From: Bacteroidota bacterium
Lineage (GTDB): Bacteria > Bacteroidota > Bacteroidia > NS11-12g > UBA955
NCBI GenBank assembly: GCA_027621365.1
Contig: JAQCBH010000009.1
Coordinates: forward strand, 1-64,000
DNA length: 64,000 bases
Direction of reading: 5' to 3'
Under the pieces are notes generated by a model that worked only from the letters and a program-made list of their open reading frames with translations, did no database searches and was not told where the DNA came from. The first letter of the stretch is position 1. Every line of letters begins with the position of its first letter. Positions 21,009 through 30,034 of this stretch are shown piece after piece. Made by a program: the position numbers and the translations under genes.

Positions 21009-22121
21009 TTAAAACGGATTGCTATAAGCCGGATTGTTGATAAAGGTCGAATCGGTCATGGTCTTCAAGAAGGCCACCAAATCTGCCTTTTGCTCAGCCG
21101 TCAAGTTCAACTGACGCCCTCCGTGTGCACTGAGCATAGGGCTGATGGTTGGGTTGTCGTACTCAATGCCATCGCTGTAATGATCAACGACTTCCTCCAA
21201 AGTTTGAAAGCGACCATCGTGCATATAAGGTGCCGTCAAGGCAATGTTCAATAAGCTAGGTGTTTTGAATGTACCCAAATCGTTGGAATTGCCAGTGATG
21301 GCGCCATAGCCTTTATCTGTAATGACCGGATCCAAGCCGTTGTTGGAAATGCCTCCCATGTTGGGGTTCTGCTGCTGAGCCAAAGCACCGCCGTGGCAGT
21401 GAAAACAATCAGCGCCCAAGGTGATTCCCGTAATTTTATCAAAGTCGACCAAGCTGTTGAACAGAATGGCTCCACGCTTTTCTTCAGCCGAAAGAATGGA
21501 GAACTTACCTGGGAAGAAATCGTTGAATTTGGAGTTTTGACTGACCATGCTCAGCAAGAATTGCTCCATAGCTTTGGCCATGTCCATCACGTTGGGTTCC
21601 TGTTGAAAGGCTTTGTTGAAGGCATCTTTGTACAGGGGCGAAGCCTTCAATTTTTTCTGCAACAGGGGTAGTGTCATGGCCATCTCGTTGTGAGCTTGAA
21701 TGGGTTCAAAGACCAGTTCCCGCAAGGTGTTTTGTCGCGCATCCCAAAAAAAATTTCGGCTGTAAGCCAAGTTGAACAAAGAGGTAGCATTGCGCCCCGT
21801 TTTCAAGCCAAAAACCCCTGCACTAAAGGTGTTTGGATCTCCAAAGGCTATCTGCTGCACGTGACAACTGGCGCAGGAAATGCTGCTATCGATCGACAAA
21901 ATCGGATCGTAGAACAACATGCGACCCAAGTAGATTCCCTCTTCGGTGAAGGGGTTGTCTGCTGGCAGGGCAGGCATGCCAAATTTCTCTGGAAAAATCT
22001 CCGAAGGATCTACCGGTGTGGGCTGATAAGCACTGGTTTTTCCCCCAGCAGGCAAATCCGGGTCAACGCGGCAGGCCGACAGGGCCAAAGCCGCCGAGGC
22101 TATGGCTAAGAATATCCTCAT
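21009..22121 (-). CDS. Di-heme cytochrome c peroxidase family lipoprotein (MbnH/MauG-like)
   Basis: Lipobox ALALSAC; two CXXCH motifs (CASCH, CFHCH); FWDARQNTLRELVFEPIQAHNEM; PYMHDGRFQTLEEVVDHYSDG. Confidence 0.88.
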   Translation of the reverse strand: MRIFLAIASAALALSACRVDPDLPAGGKTSAYQPTPVDPSEIFPEKFGMPALPADNPFTEEGIYLGRMLFYDPILSIDSSISCASCHVQQIAFGDPNTFSAGVFGLKTGRNATSLFNLAYSRNFFWDARQNTLRELVFEPIQAHNEMAMTLPLLQKKLKASPLYKDAFNKAFQQEPNVMDMAKAMEQFLLSMVSQNSKFNDFFPGKFSILSAEEKRGAILFNSLVDFDKITGITLGADCFHCHGGALAQQQNPNMGGISNNGLDPVITDKGYGAITGNSNDLGTFKTPSLLNIALTAPYMHDGRFQTLEEVVDHYSDGIEYDNPTISPMLSAHGGRQLNLTAEQKADLVAFLKTMTDSTFINNPAYSNPF

Positions 22122-22897
22122 CGCTTGTTAACTGAAGACACAGTCATCACCTGACTCATGTTCTCCAACAATTTGTTCATGAGTACTATTTCACTGGCTC
22201 CAGCTGAGTGAGAAACTGCTTTGGTTTTCAGTACGATGCTATTGACTCCATCAAATAGTTTTTCTGCTTTGAACACCACCTTAACCTCAGCACCATTCGC
22301 ACTTAGCTCAACCGTTGAAGGGAACGCCCATTCAAATTCTCGTACCATAGGCAAGGTCGCATCGTGGAAACTGAATCCGCTGGTTTTGGTCTCACCCGTA
22401 TTTCTCCAGTTCCCATCAATGGCCTGGAAAATGTAGCCGCCAGACCAACCCCAATGCAAACCACTTACAAATCCGTTCAAGGGGTGACCCGCAGGCCACT
22501 GCGTAGGATCTCCATGATTGACAGCTGAATCTAGGCCCAACTTCACATGAATGGCTTTGTAGTTGCCGGCAGGAATGCTCTGATCGTAATCAAAGGAAGT
22601 GCGCCCGCTTTTGAAATCCACCCACAAGTAACCGTCACCCAGCAACTCGCGGGAATCGTCTTCGCGCACCAATGAAACCTCAGACAAAATCAAGCCCCAG
22701 TTGGTGAACATGATGTCTTCGCTATTTCCTTTGGTATAGAAATCTTTGTTGTAGGATATAGGGGTTCCAGCAAATGAACTTGAGAAAGAGAGATTCACTC
22801 CTGAAACTGCAGGAGGATCGGGAGTAGGAGGTGTTTCCTCGCAAGCAGACAATAGGGCCAACATAGGCAATGCGAGGAGGAAGATGCGATTTTTCAT
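22118..22897 (-). CDS. MbnP-like putative copper-binding lipoprotein
   Basis: Lipobox LALLSAC; FTNWGLILSEVSL...GYLWVDF...GLHWGWSGGYIFQAIDGNW...DATLPMVREFEW; overlaps the di-heme gene by 4 nt. Confidence 0.8.
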   Translation of the reverse strand: MKNRIFLLALPMLALLSACEETPPTPDPPAVSGVNLSFSSSFAGTPISYNKDFYTKGNSEDIMFTNWGLILSEVSLVREDDSRELLGDGYLWVDFKSGRTSFDYDQSIPAGNYKAIHVKLGLDSAVNHGDPTQWPAGHPLNGFVSGLHWGWSGGYIFQAIDGNWRNTGETKTSGFSFHDATLPMVREFEWAFPSTVELSANGAEVKVVFKAEKLFDGVNSIVLKTKAVSHSAGASEIVLMNKLLENMSQVMTVSSVNKR

Positions 22898-24852
22898 GGT
22901 CGTTTGATCAATTTGGTACAAGATACGAAATTTTCATCAGAAGCCCGAATTAGGTAGGTACCGGCTGACCAATTCTTGACGGGAATATCCACTTGTACAG
23001 AGCCCAATTCAGCCGTTTCAGCCTGCCAAACCAGTTGACCAAGTGCATCGTATACCTGCACATCCATCAGCTGGCCTGATTTGGATACCAAAGCCGCTAT
23101 ATCCTGAGCCGGATTCGGCAATACAGCAAAGGGTTCGGCCTGCAAAGCATCCAAATTCACACCGCCCACTTTGGCTTTGGCCAAGACCCTGATTTCCGGG
23201 TCGAAGGCCACTGAATCAACCGCAAACGGCAGGTCCAAGACAAATGATTCCGTCAGCTCATAGGGATAGACCCGTATGAGGGTATCTCGGCCTTGGCCCA
23301 TGAATTTGAGGGGAACAGGAATATAAAACAAGGGCACAGAAGCATGCGCAGGGGTTTGCTTCACCTCAACGCTCATGCGGCGGCCTCTCTGTTTCCAAGC
23401 GATATCCAAGTAGGGAAATCCTTCCCCGTAATACCAGGTTTGAATGAAGGTGTCCAAGTTTCGGCCAGAGGCTCGTTCCAAGGCGGCTTGAAACTCTGGG
23501 GTATATCCGAATCCGTAGGCATTATCAGGAGCCTGCAAATAGTCGCGACAAGCGGCAAAAAAGGCCTCATCGCCCAATTGATCCCGGAGCATGTGCAAGA
23601 CCCAAGCCCCTTTTCGGTAGGTCAATCGACCGTCAAAAAGGCTGTTGACATTGAGCGTGTCTTTGGGGAAAACCGAGCCCCCATCCTTGCTGCAAATTTG
23701 GAATCGAAGACCACGCATGTGCAGTTGGAAGGCCTCTGTTCCGCGCATATTTTCCAAGGCAATGCCATTCAAATAGGTAGCAAAACCTTCGTTCAGCCAG
23801 AGGTCTTGCCAGGATCCGCAGGTGACCATGTCCCCGAACCACATGTGGGCCAATTCGTGGGCCAAGAGGTCAAAACTAAAATTGACCATGAAACTCATGG
23901 TCTGGTGCTCCATGCCCCCGCCCCAGGTGAATTGGGCATGGCCATATTTCTCCTTCTTAAAGGGGTATTCGGTGAACAGAGAGTCAAAAATGCGCAGCAT
24001 GTACAAGCACTCCCGGGTCTCAATCTCGCTTTGGGTTCGGAACTGCGGGAACACATAGTTGAGCATGGGCATGCTATCCTTGCTCGTCGACCAGTGGGCA
24101 TACTGGGTGTATTCGGCGTAATTGCTTACGGCCATGGCCACCAAATAGGTAGCCACGGGGTAACGGTGCTTCCAATGGTACACCGCCTGGGTATCGCTCT
24201 GTACCCACTGTTCCACCAAGAGACCATTGCTTCCGGCTTTCATGCCCGTATCGGTGTAGATATAGATGTCGATCGAGTCGATTTTGTCGTGCAAGGTTTG
24301 CTTACAAGGCCACCAAAACTTCGCCCCATAAGGTTGGCTCAGGGTATGAATGACGGGGCCCGTCATGTGCTGATCCCAAGCGTATGATCCAAAGCCACCA
24401 TTGTTGCTGGGATTGCCTTGGTAAAACACCTCAACCGAGTCCCATCCGATGGCCCAGCTACCCGGCTTTTTGACATACACCGCATCGCCGTTGCGCTCAT
24501 ACGGAATGTGCTGATTGCCGCGCTTGATAGAGTCGATTTGCATGCTGGCCACAAAGTCCAACCCAATGCTATCAGTGACCTGCAAGACTTCGAACCTCGC
24601 CATGACTTTGCCCTTCAAATAGGGCCCGTTTTTGGGGTTGACTTGCCAATGGCAGCGGTAGTAATCAATGTCGTATCCGTGCGCCGTTCCCGAATTTGCT
24701 CTACCGTGAATGCGATGAATGAGGCGCTCCTTTTCAGCACAAAGCAAATCGTCTTCGGTTTGCGCCCAAGCCGGGGCCCAGCAGAGCATGGCCAGTAGCG
24801 CCCAAATGAGGTTTTTTAACGACTGCACCCAACAAATTTCGTCAATTTTCAA
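22894..24852 (-). CDS. Secreted M1 family metallopeptidase (aminopeptidase N-like) with T9SS C-terminal sorting domain
   Basis: TWGGGMEHQTMSFM, HELAHMWFGDMVTCGSWQDLWLNEGFATY (HExxH..E); C-terminus VLPNPAQDIAALVS...WSAGTYLIRASDENFVSCTKLIKRP. Confidence 0.9.
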   Translation of the reverse strand: MKIDEICWVQSLKNLIWALLAMLCWAPAWAQTEDDLLCAEKERLIHRIHGRANSGTAHGYDIDYYRCHWQVNPKNGPYLKGKVMARFEVLQVTDSIGLDFVASMQIDSIKRGNQHIPYERNGDAVYVKKPGSWAIGWDSVEVFYQGNPSNNGGFGSYAWDQHMTGPVIHTLSQPYGAKFWWPCKQTLHDKIDSIDIYIYTDTGMKAGSNGLLVEQWVQSDTQAVYHWKHRYPVATYLVAMAVSNYAEYTQYAHWSTSKDSMPMLNYVFPQFRTQSEIETRECLYMLRIFDSLFTEYPFKKEKYGHAQFTWGGGMEHQTMSFMVNFSFDLLAHELAHMWFGDMVTCGSWQDLWLNEGFATYLNGIALENMRGTEAFQLHMRGLRFQICSKDGGSVFPKDTLNVNSLFDGRLTYRKGAWVLHMLRDQLGDEAFFAACRDYLQAPDNAYGFGYTPEFQAALERASGRNLDTFIQTWYYGEGFPYLDIAWKQRGRRMSVEVKQTPAHASVPLFYIPVPLKFMGQGRDTLIRVYPYELTESFVLDLPFAVDSVAFDPEIRVLAKAKVGGVNLDALQAEPFAVLPNPAQDIAALVSKSGQLMDVQVYDALGQLVWQAETAELGSVQVDIPVKNWSAGTYLIRASDENFVSCTKLIKRP

Positions 24853-24907
24853 GGGCCGCCATATTTACACCGTCAAAAAGGCAAAAATCTGACGCTACAT
24901 TCGCGCC

Positions 24908-25828
24908 GTGAATCGCCGATTTTTGCCCCTGTTTCTCATCGTCTTACTCGGTTGCGTTTGGGGTTCTTCGTTCATTCTCATCAAACGCGGATTGCTGGCT
25001 TTTGAGCCTGTTCAAGTAGCGGGATTGCGCTTGGCTTTTGCTGGATTTTTCTTGCTTCCTTGGTTTGTCAAATACTCCATTTGGCAGCCCATCAAAGGCC
25101 ATCATGCTTTGCAGCGCGCTGATTATTGGTATTTGTTGCTGAGCGGGGTCATTGGCAATGCCATCCCGGCCTTTTTGTTCAGCCGTGCGGGGCAGTTGAT
25201 TCCCTCTGGCTTGAGTGGAATTCTGAATGCCTTTACTCCCATGTTTACCCTTTTGTTTGGGGTTTGGTGGTTTGGCGACAAATGGACAAAAAACGGCGTT
25301 TTGGGCGTGGCCTTGGGCTTGCTAGGAGCCGCTGTTTTGTTGGGTCCAACCTTGATCGGCCAAGACAGGAGTTTGCATTTGGGTGGAGCCTCGATGGCTC
25401 TGTTTTCGGCCCTCTTGTACGGCATCAACATCAACATCATCAAGCACAAATTCGGCCATCTCCCTGGCATGGTCAAAACCGCTTATCCTTTCGTTTTTGT
25501 CGGGTTTTTGTACCTCTTCGTGCTCGCCAAAACGGGGTTTTTCGAAGCTTGGAGCCAAGCGGCACCGCTTGATTTTCAAGAGCCCTCGCAATTTTGGAAA
25601 TCACTGGGTTACGTGGCCCTGTTGGGTACGTTCGGATCGGCCCTGAGCATGCTGGCCTTCAACTGGGTCATCAAACAAACCTCCGCCTTAGAAGCCAGTA
25701 CCAATACCTTCATCATTCCCGTTATGGCCGTTGTTTGGGGCATTCTGGATTCAGAAGCCTTGAGCTGGAACATGTTTGCCGGCTTGTTGCTCTCTCTCGC
25801 TGCCGTATATTTGGTGATGAGACGATGA
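24908..25828 (+). CDS. EamA/DMT family transporter
   Basis: About 10 hydrophobic segments; LLGCVWGSSFILIKRGL, FNWVIKQTSALEASTNTFIIPVMAVVWG. Confidence 0.9.
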   Translation: MNRRFLPLFLIVLLGCVWGSSFILIKRGLLAFEPVQVAGLRLAFAGFFLLPWFVKYSIWQPIKGHHALQRADYWYLLLSGVIGNAIPAFLFSRAGQLIPSGLSGILNAFTPMFTLLFGVWWFGDKWTKNGVLGVALGLLGAAVLLGPTLIGQDRSLHLGGASMALFSALLYGININIIKHKFGHLPGMVKTAYPFVFVGFLYLFVLAKTGFFEAWSQAAPLDFQEPSQFWKSLGYVALLGTFGSALSMLAFNWVIKQTSALEASTNTFIIPVMAVVWGILDSEALSWNMFAGLLLSLAAVYLVMRR

Positions 25829-27360
25829 CCGACATTCAATCCTTGCTACAGCGTTTGGGCCTTGGAGCCGAACTTCCTTCAGCCTCTACGGGCTTGAAAA
25901 ACCAAACTTGCGACACTCCCCTTCATCAGGACTACAGCCCGGTAGACGGGAAGCTCATCACCGAGTTCCGTTATGCCGACAAGGCAGCCTGTGAACAGTC
26001 TTTGGCCTCCGCCCAGAAAGCCTATTTGGAGTGGAGAACCTGGCCCGCTCCCAAACGGGGAGAGGTTGTTCGCCAAATTGGCGATGCCCTTCGCCAATAC
26101 AAGCAAGATTTGGGCACCTTGGTCTCTTACGAGATGGGCAAAAGCTTGCAAGAGGGCTTGGGTGAAGTCCAAGAGATGATCGACATCTGTGACTTTGCCG
26201 TCGGATTGAGCCGCCAATTGTACGGCTTGACCATGCACTCGGAACGACCTGACCACCGCATGTACGAGCAGTGGCATCCGCTGGGAGTAGTAGGCATCAT
26301 TTCGGCCTTCAATTTCCCTGTTGCGGTGTGGAGCTGGAACGCCATGATTGCGGCGGTTTGCGGCAACGCCTGCCTTTGGAAACCCAGTGAAAAAACACCG
26401 GCTACGGCCATGGCCATCCAGCACATCTTGGCCGATGTTCTCCAGCGAAATCACTTGCCTGAAGGCCTGTTCTGCGTCGTTCAAGGGGGTCGCGAAGTGG
26501 GCGAATGGATGTCCAACGACGAACGTCTTCCCCTGATCAGCGCTACCGGCTCAACGAGAATGGGCAAAGAGGTGGGAAAAGCGGTGGGAGCTCGTTTGGG
26601 AAAGACCATTTTAGAACTCGGTGGAAACAACGCCATCATCGTTTCGCCTCAGGCCAATTTGGACATGCTCCTGATCGGAACCGTCTTTGGCGCCGTGGGT
26701 ACCGCAGGTCAACGCTGCACCAGCACTCGCCGACTCATCATTCACGAAAGCATCTACGAAGAGGTCAAAACAAAACTGGTGGGCGCCTATGCCCAATTGC
26801 GCATTGGAAATCCCCTGGATGAAAACAATCATGTTGGGCCACTGATCGATACCGATGCCGTCAACAATTACCGAAATGCCTTGCAGAAATTGCAAGAAGC
26901 AGGGGGCACCATTTTGTGCGGAAACCGCGTACTGGAAGGTCCCGAATACACCAGCCAGTGCTACGTAGAACCCAGCATTTGCGAAGCTGAAAATCACTTC
27001 GAGATCGTTCAATCTGAAACCTTTGCTCCGATTTTGTATTTGTTGAAATACAATACTTTGGAAGAAGCCATCGCTTTGCAAAACGGCGTCAAACAAGGCT
27101 TGTCAAGCGCCATATTTACCCAGAACCTTATCGAGGCCGAACAGTTCCTTTCGGCACGGGGAAGCGACTGTGGAATTGCCAACGTAAACATCGGTACTTC
27201 AGGGGCTGAAATCGGCGGTGCCTTTGGCGGAGAAAAGGAGACCGGAGGCGGTCGAGAAAGCGGTTCAGATGCTTGGAAAGCCTACATGAGAAGGCAGACC
27301 AACACCCTGAATTATGGAAACAGTCTTCCCTTGGCCCAGGGAATCAGTTTCGATTTCTGA
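25825..27360 (+). CDS. Aldehyde dehydrogenase, ALDH7-like (aminoadipate-semialdehyde dehydrogenase type)
   Basis: ISAFNFPVAVWSWNAMIAAVCGNACLWKPSEKTP, LELGGNNAIIVSPQANLDM, GTAGQRCTSTRRLIIHE; ATGA overlap with the upstream EamA gene. Confidence 0.9.
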   Translation: MTDIQSLLQRLGLGAELPSASTGLKNQTCDTPLHQDYSPVDGKLITEFRYADKAACEQSLASAQKAYLEWRTWPAPKRGEVVRQIGDALRQYKQDLGTLVSYEMGKSLQEGLGEVQEMIDICDFAVGLSRQLYGLTMHSERPDHRMYEQWHPLGVVGIISAFNFPVAVWSWNAMIAAVCGNACLWKPSEKTPATAMAIQHILADVLQRNHLPEGLFCVVQGGREVGEWMSNDERLPLISATGSTRMGKEVGKAVGARLGKTILELGGNNAIIVSPQANLDMLLIGTVFGAVGTAGQRCTSTRRLIIHESIYEEVKTKLVGAYAQLRIGNPLDENNHVGPLIDTDAVNNYRNALQKLQEAGGTILCGNRVLEGPEYTSQCYVEPSICEAENHFEIVQSETFAPILYLLKYNTLEEAIALQNGVKQGLSSAIFTQNLIEAEQFLSARGSDCGIANVNIGTSGAEIGGAFGGEKETGGGRESGSDAWKAYMRRQTNTLNYGNSLPLAQGISFDF

Positions 27361-27474
27361 TTTCTACCCTGGCCAAAAAGGCAATAAAAAGCGGTTTTTC
27401 AACGTTTTAGATGCCCGCTCTTGTTAGGAAAAACAGGCCCGCGGCCCTATTTTTGTTCACTAAGCCTTTTTGAT

Positions 27475-28413
27475 ATGAAATGCATTTCTCGGGTATTGGC
27501 ATTGTGTTGCGCTCTAAGCATCAGCTTTTCAGCACAAGCCCAAACCAAAGGATTCAAGGGAAAGCCCATTGAAGCCGGCCTGTTTTTAGGCGGTTCCAAC
27601 TACATGGGTGATCTCACTCCTAGTATAGCTTTTGGGGAAACCCATTTGTCTGGCGGCTTAATTTGTCGCTTCAATTACTCCGACTTTTTGACCCTTCGCG
27701 GCAACGCCGTTTTCGGCCGAATCAGCGGGGATGACAAAAACTATGGCAACATGAACGGTAGCGCTGACGAAGCCTTCCGTTACCAGCGTAACCTGAGCTT
27801 TAGAAGCAACGTCATGGAAATTTCGGCCATCGCTGAGTGGAATTTAGCCGGATTTGGAGAGACCATGCGCGATCGACCCTCGAGCCCTTACTTGTTCGCC
27901 GGAGTGGGTATTTTCAAATTCAACCCCTTGGCCCAATTCAACTACATGGCCGACGTGACAGATGCGGCCGGATACAAAATCCACGACCCTCAGTTGGAGA
28001 AGTTCGACGGGCAATGGATCGAGTTGCAAACCTTGGCTACCGAAGGTCAGGAGACGACCAAGTTTAACGACCGTCGCCGCTACCCCTTGACTCAAATCTG
28101 CATTCCCATTGGCATTGGCTACAAAGCCCAATTCGACGATTATTGGGCCATTGGCATGGAGTTCGGCATTCGCCAAACTTTCACCGACTACATGGACGAT
28201 ATCAGCAAGGACTACGTGGATGAAGCCATCGTGGGTGGAAACAATGGCTTGCTCGCTGCCGCCTTGGCTGATCGCTCACCTGAGTTGGGATACACCAAGT
28301 ATGAGTTTGGTACCCAACGCGGTGACGATTCTCGCTTTGACCGCTACATGTTCTTTGGACTGACCCTCACTCGAAAAATCGTAGGTGGCAAAACGGTCTG
28401 CTTCCAGTTCTAA
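27475..28413 (+). CDS. DUF6089-like outer-membrane beta-barrel protein, copy 1
   Basis: Signal peptide ...SFSAQAQ; EAGLFLGGSNYMGDLTP...; gene order with uppS-bamA. Confidence 0.8.
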   Translation: MKCISRVLALCCALSISFSAQAQTKGFKGKPIEAGLFLGGSNYMGDLTPSIAFGETHLSGGLICRFNYSDFLTLRGNAVFGRISGDDKNYGNMNGSADEAFRYQRNLSFRSNVMEISAIAEWNLAGFGETMRDRPSSPYLFAGVGIFKFNPLAQFNYMADVTDAAGYKIHDPQLEKFDGQWIELQTLATEGQETTKFNDRRRYPLTQICIPIGIGYKAQFDDYWAIGMEFGIRQTFTDYMDDISKDYVDEAIVGGNNGLLAAALADRSPELGYTKYEFGTQRGDDSRFDRYMFFGLTLTRKIVGGKTVCFQF

Positions 28414-29266
28414 CTTTTTTTTAGGGATTGCTTGCAAAGCCCTACTGGGGTTGATGATTCTTCATCCCCTGTCTCTGAATGCCCAAAAATGGTTTGCCGG
28501 GCGTCAGGAAATGGGAATATGCTTGGGTATGAGCGGATACATGGGTGACTTGACCCATGGTACCACGACATTGGATCAGTTGCATCCGTCGGCAGCCTTG
28601 TACCACCGCTACAATTTCTCGGGATACTTCAGCATGCGCAACCAGCTGTCTTACTTGAGCATCAGCGGCGATGATACGCGTCAAGGCAAGATGTTGATGG
28701 ACAACGGAACCTCTCATTACGCTTACCGAAATTTGAATTTCCAATCGAACGTGGTGGAGTATTCCTCTATGGTGGAGTTCAACTTTCACAACTTTGGCAC
28801 CAATGCCGGCAACGAGGTTTTCACCCCTTACGCCTTTACAGGCTTGGCCTTGTTCTACTTTGATCCCCATCGCCTGGACGACCCCGGAATCAACTTGAGA
28901 AACCTGAACACCGAAAATCGCACGCGCACCTACAGCCACTTGCAGCCTGCCATACCCTTGGGATTTGGAATCAAGTCCATCACTTATTCCAAAAAGAACC
29001 GCGGGGCCTTCATTGTAGGCATCGAAGCTTGTTGGCGACATACCTACACCGACTACTTGGACGACGTCAACTCTTCCTACCCCAATTATTGGGAAAAGCA
29101 GCTCAACGAAGGCATTGGCCCTGCCCAATACAGTCACGCCCAAACCTTGAATGGATCAGAGCCCTTCAGCGCTGGAACCATGAGGGGCGATGTTCATCGA
29201 AAAGACTGGTACTATTTCTACGGTTTAAACCTCTCTTACCGCTTTACACCGCTCACTTGTCGTTAA
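28385..29266 (+). CDS. DUF6089-like outer-membrane beta-barrel protein, copy 2
   Basis: MGICLGMSGYMGDLTHG...YHRYNFSGYFSMRNQLSYLSISGDD parallels copy 1; exact start uncertain (29 nt overlap with copy 1). Confidence 0.78.
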   Translation: MAKRSASSSNFFLGIACKALLGLMILHPLSLNAQKWFAGRQEMGICLGMSGYMGDLTHGTTTLDQLHPSAALYHRYNFSGYFSMRNQLSYLSISGDDTRQGKMLMDNGTSHYAYRNLNFQSNVVEYSSMVEFNFHNFGTNAGNEVFTPYAFTGLALFYFDPHRLDDPGINLRNLNTENRTRTYSHLQPAIPLGFGIKSITYSKKNRGAFIVGIEACWRHTYTDYLDDVNSSYPNYWEKQLNEGIGPAQYSHAQTLNGSEPFSAGTMRGDVHRKDWYYFYGLNLSYRFTPLTCR

Positions 29267-29271
29267 CTTTG
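29264..29271 (+). promoter_or_regulatory. -7 element TAACTTTG upstream of uppS
   Basis: TAnnTTTG overlapping the stop codon of the upstream gene, 7 nt before the GTG start. Confidence 0.45.
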
Positions 29272-29278
29272 CAAGCCC

Positions 29279-30034
29279 GTGATTGACCCTCAATTGAAAG
29301 CCCAAATCGACCCCGCACGTTTGCCTCAGCACGTGGCCATCATCATGGATGGAAACGGTCGTTGGGCCAAGCAGCAGGGGCACCTTCGGGTATTCGGCCA
29401 CAAGCACGGAGTCAAAGCCGTACGCTCGGCCATCGAAACGGCCACCGAATTGGGCATTGGCTACCTCACTCTGTACGCCTTTTCTACTGAAAACTGGAAC
29501 CGCCCTCAATTCGAGATCAATGCCTTGATGGAGCTCTTGGTCAACACAATCGAAAAAGAGACTCCTACCTTGATGAAAAACGGCATTCGCTTGGAAACCA
29601 TTGGCAATACAGACCAACTTCCAAAAGACTGCCGTCAAACCCTTCTCAAAACCGTTGAGAAAACCAAAGACAACGACCGCATGACGCTGATCCTGGCCCT
29701 GAGTTATTCCGGGCGCTGGGACATCATTGAAGCGGTTCGCAACATTAGCAAACGCATCCAATCGGGAGATTTGCAGCCCGATGAGATCGACGAAACGGTG
29801 CTCAACTCCGCCTTGAATACGGCGGCCTATCCCAATCCTGACTTGTTGATTCGCACCAGCGGTGAACAGCGCATTTCCAACTTCTTACTCTGGGAAATTG
29901 CCTATTCCGAAATTCACTTCACACCCGTGTTATGGCCTGATTTCGGTGTAGAAGATTTCTGCAACGCCCTTCTGGATTTCCAAAGCCGCGAACGTCGCTT
30001 TGGCAAAACAGGAGAACAACTGAAAACCCCTTGA
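29279..30034 (+). CDS. uppS: Isoprenyl transferase (undecaprenyl diphosphate synthase)
   Basis: HVAIIMDGNGRWAKQQG, TLYAFSTENWNRP, PDLLIRTSGEQRISNFLLWEIAYSE. Confidence 0.96.
   Translation: MIDPQLKAQIDPARLPQHVAIIMDGNGRWAKQQGHLRVFGHKHGVKAVRSAIETATELGIGYLTLYAFSTENWNRPQFEINALMELLVNTIEKETPTLMKNGIRLETIGNTDQLPKDCRQTLLKTVEKTKDNDRMTLILALSYSGRWDIIEAVRNISKRIQSGDLQPDEIDETVLNSALNTAAYPNPDLLIRTSGEQRISNFLLWEIAYSEIHFTPVLWPDFGVEDFCNALLDFQSRERRFGKTGEQLKTP

Noticed and set aside
23293-24387. 364-aa + strand ORF opposite the M1 peptidase
   Set aside because: Antisense to a gene with clear HExxH and T9SS motifs; no domain or plausible promoter.
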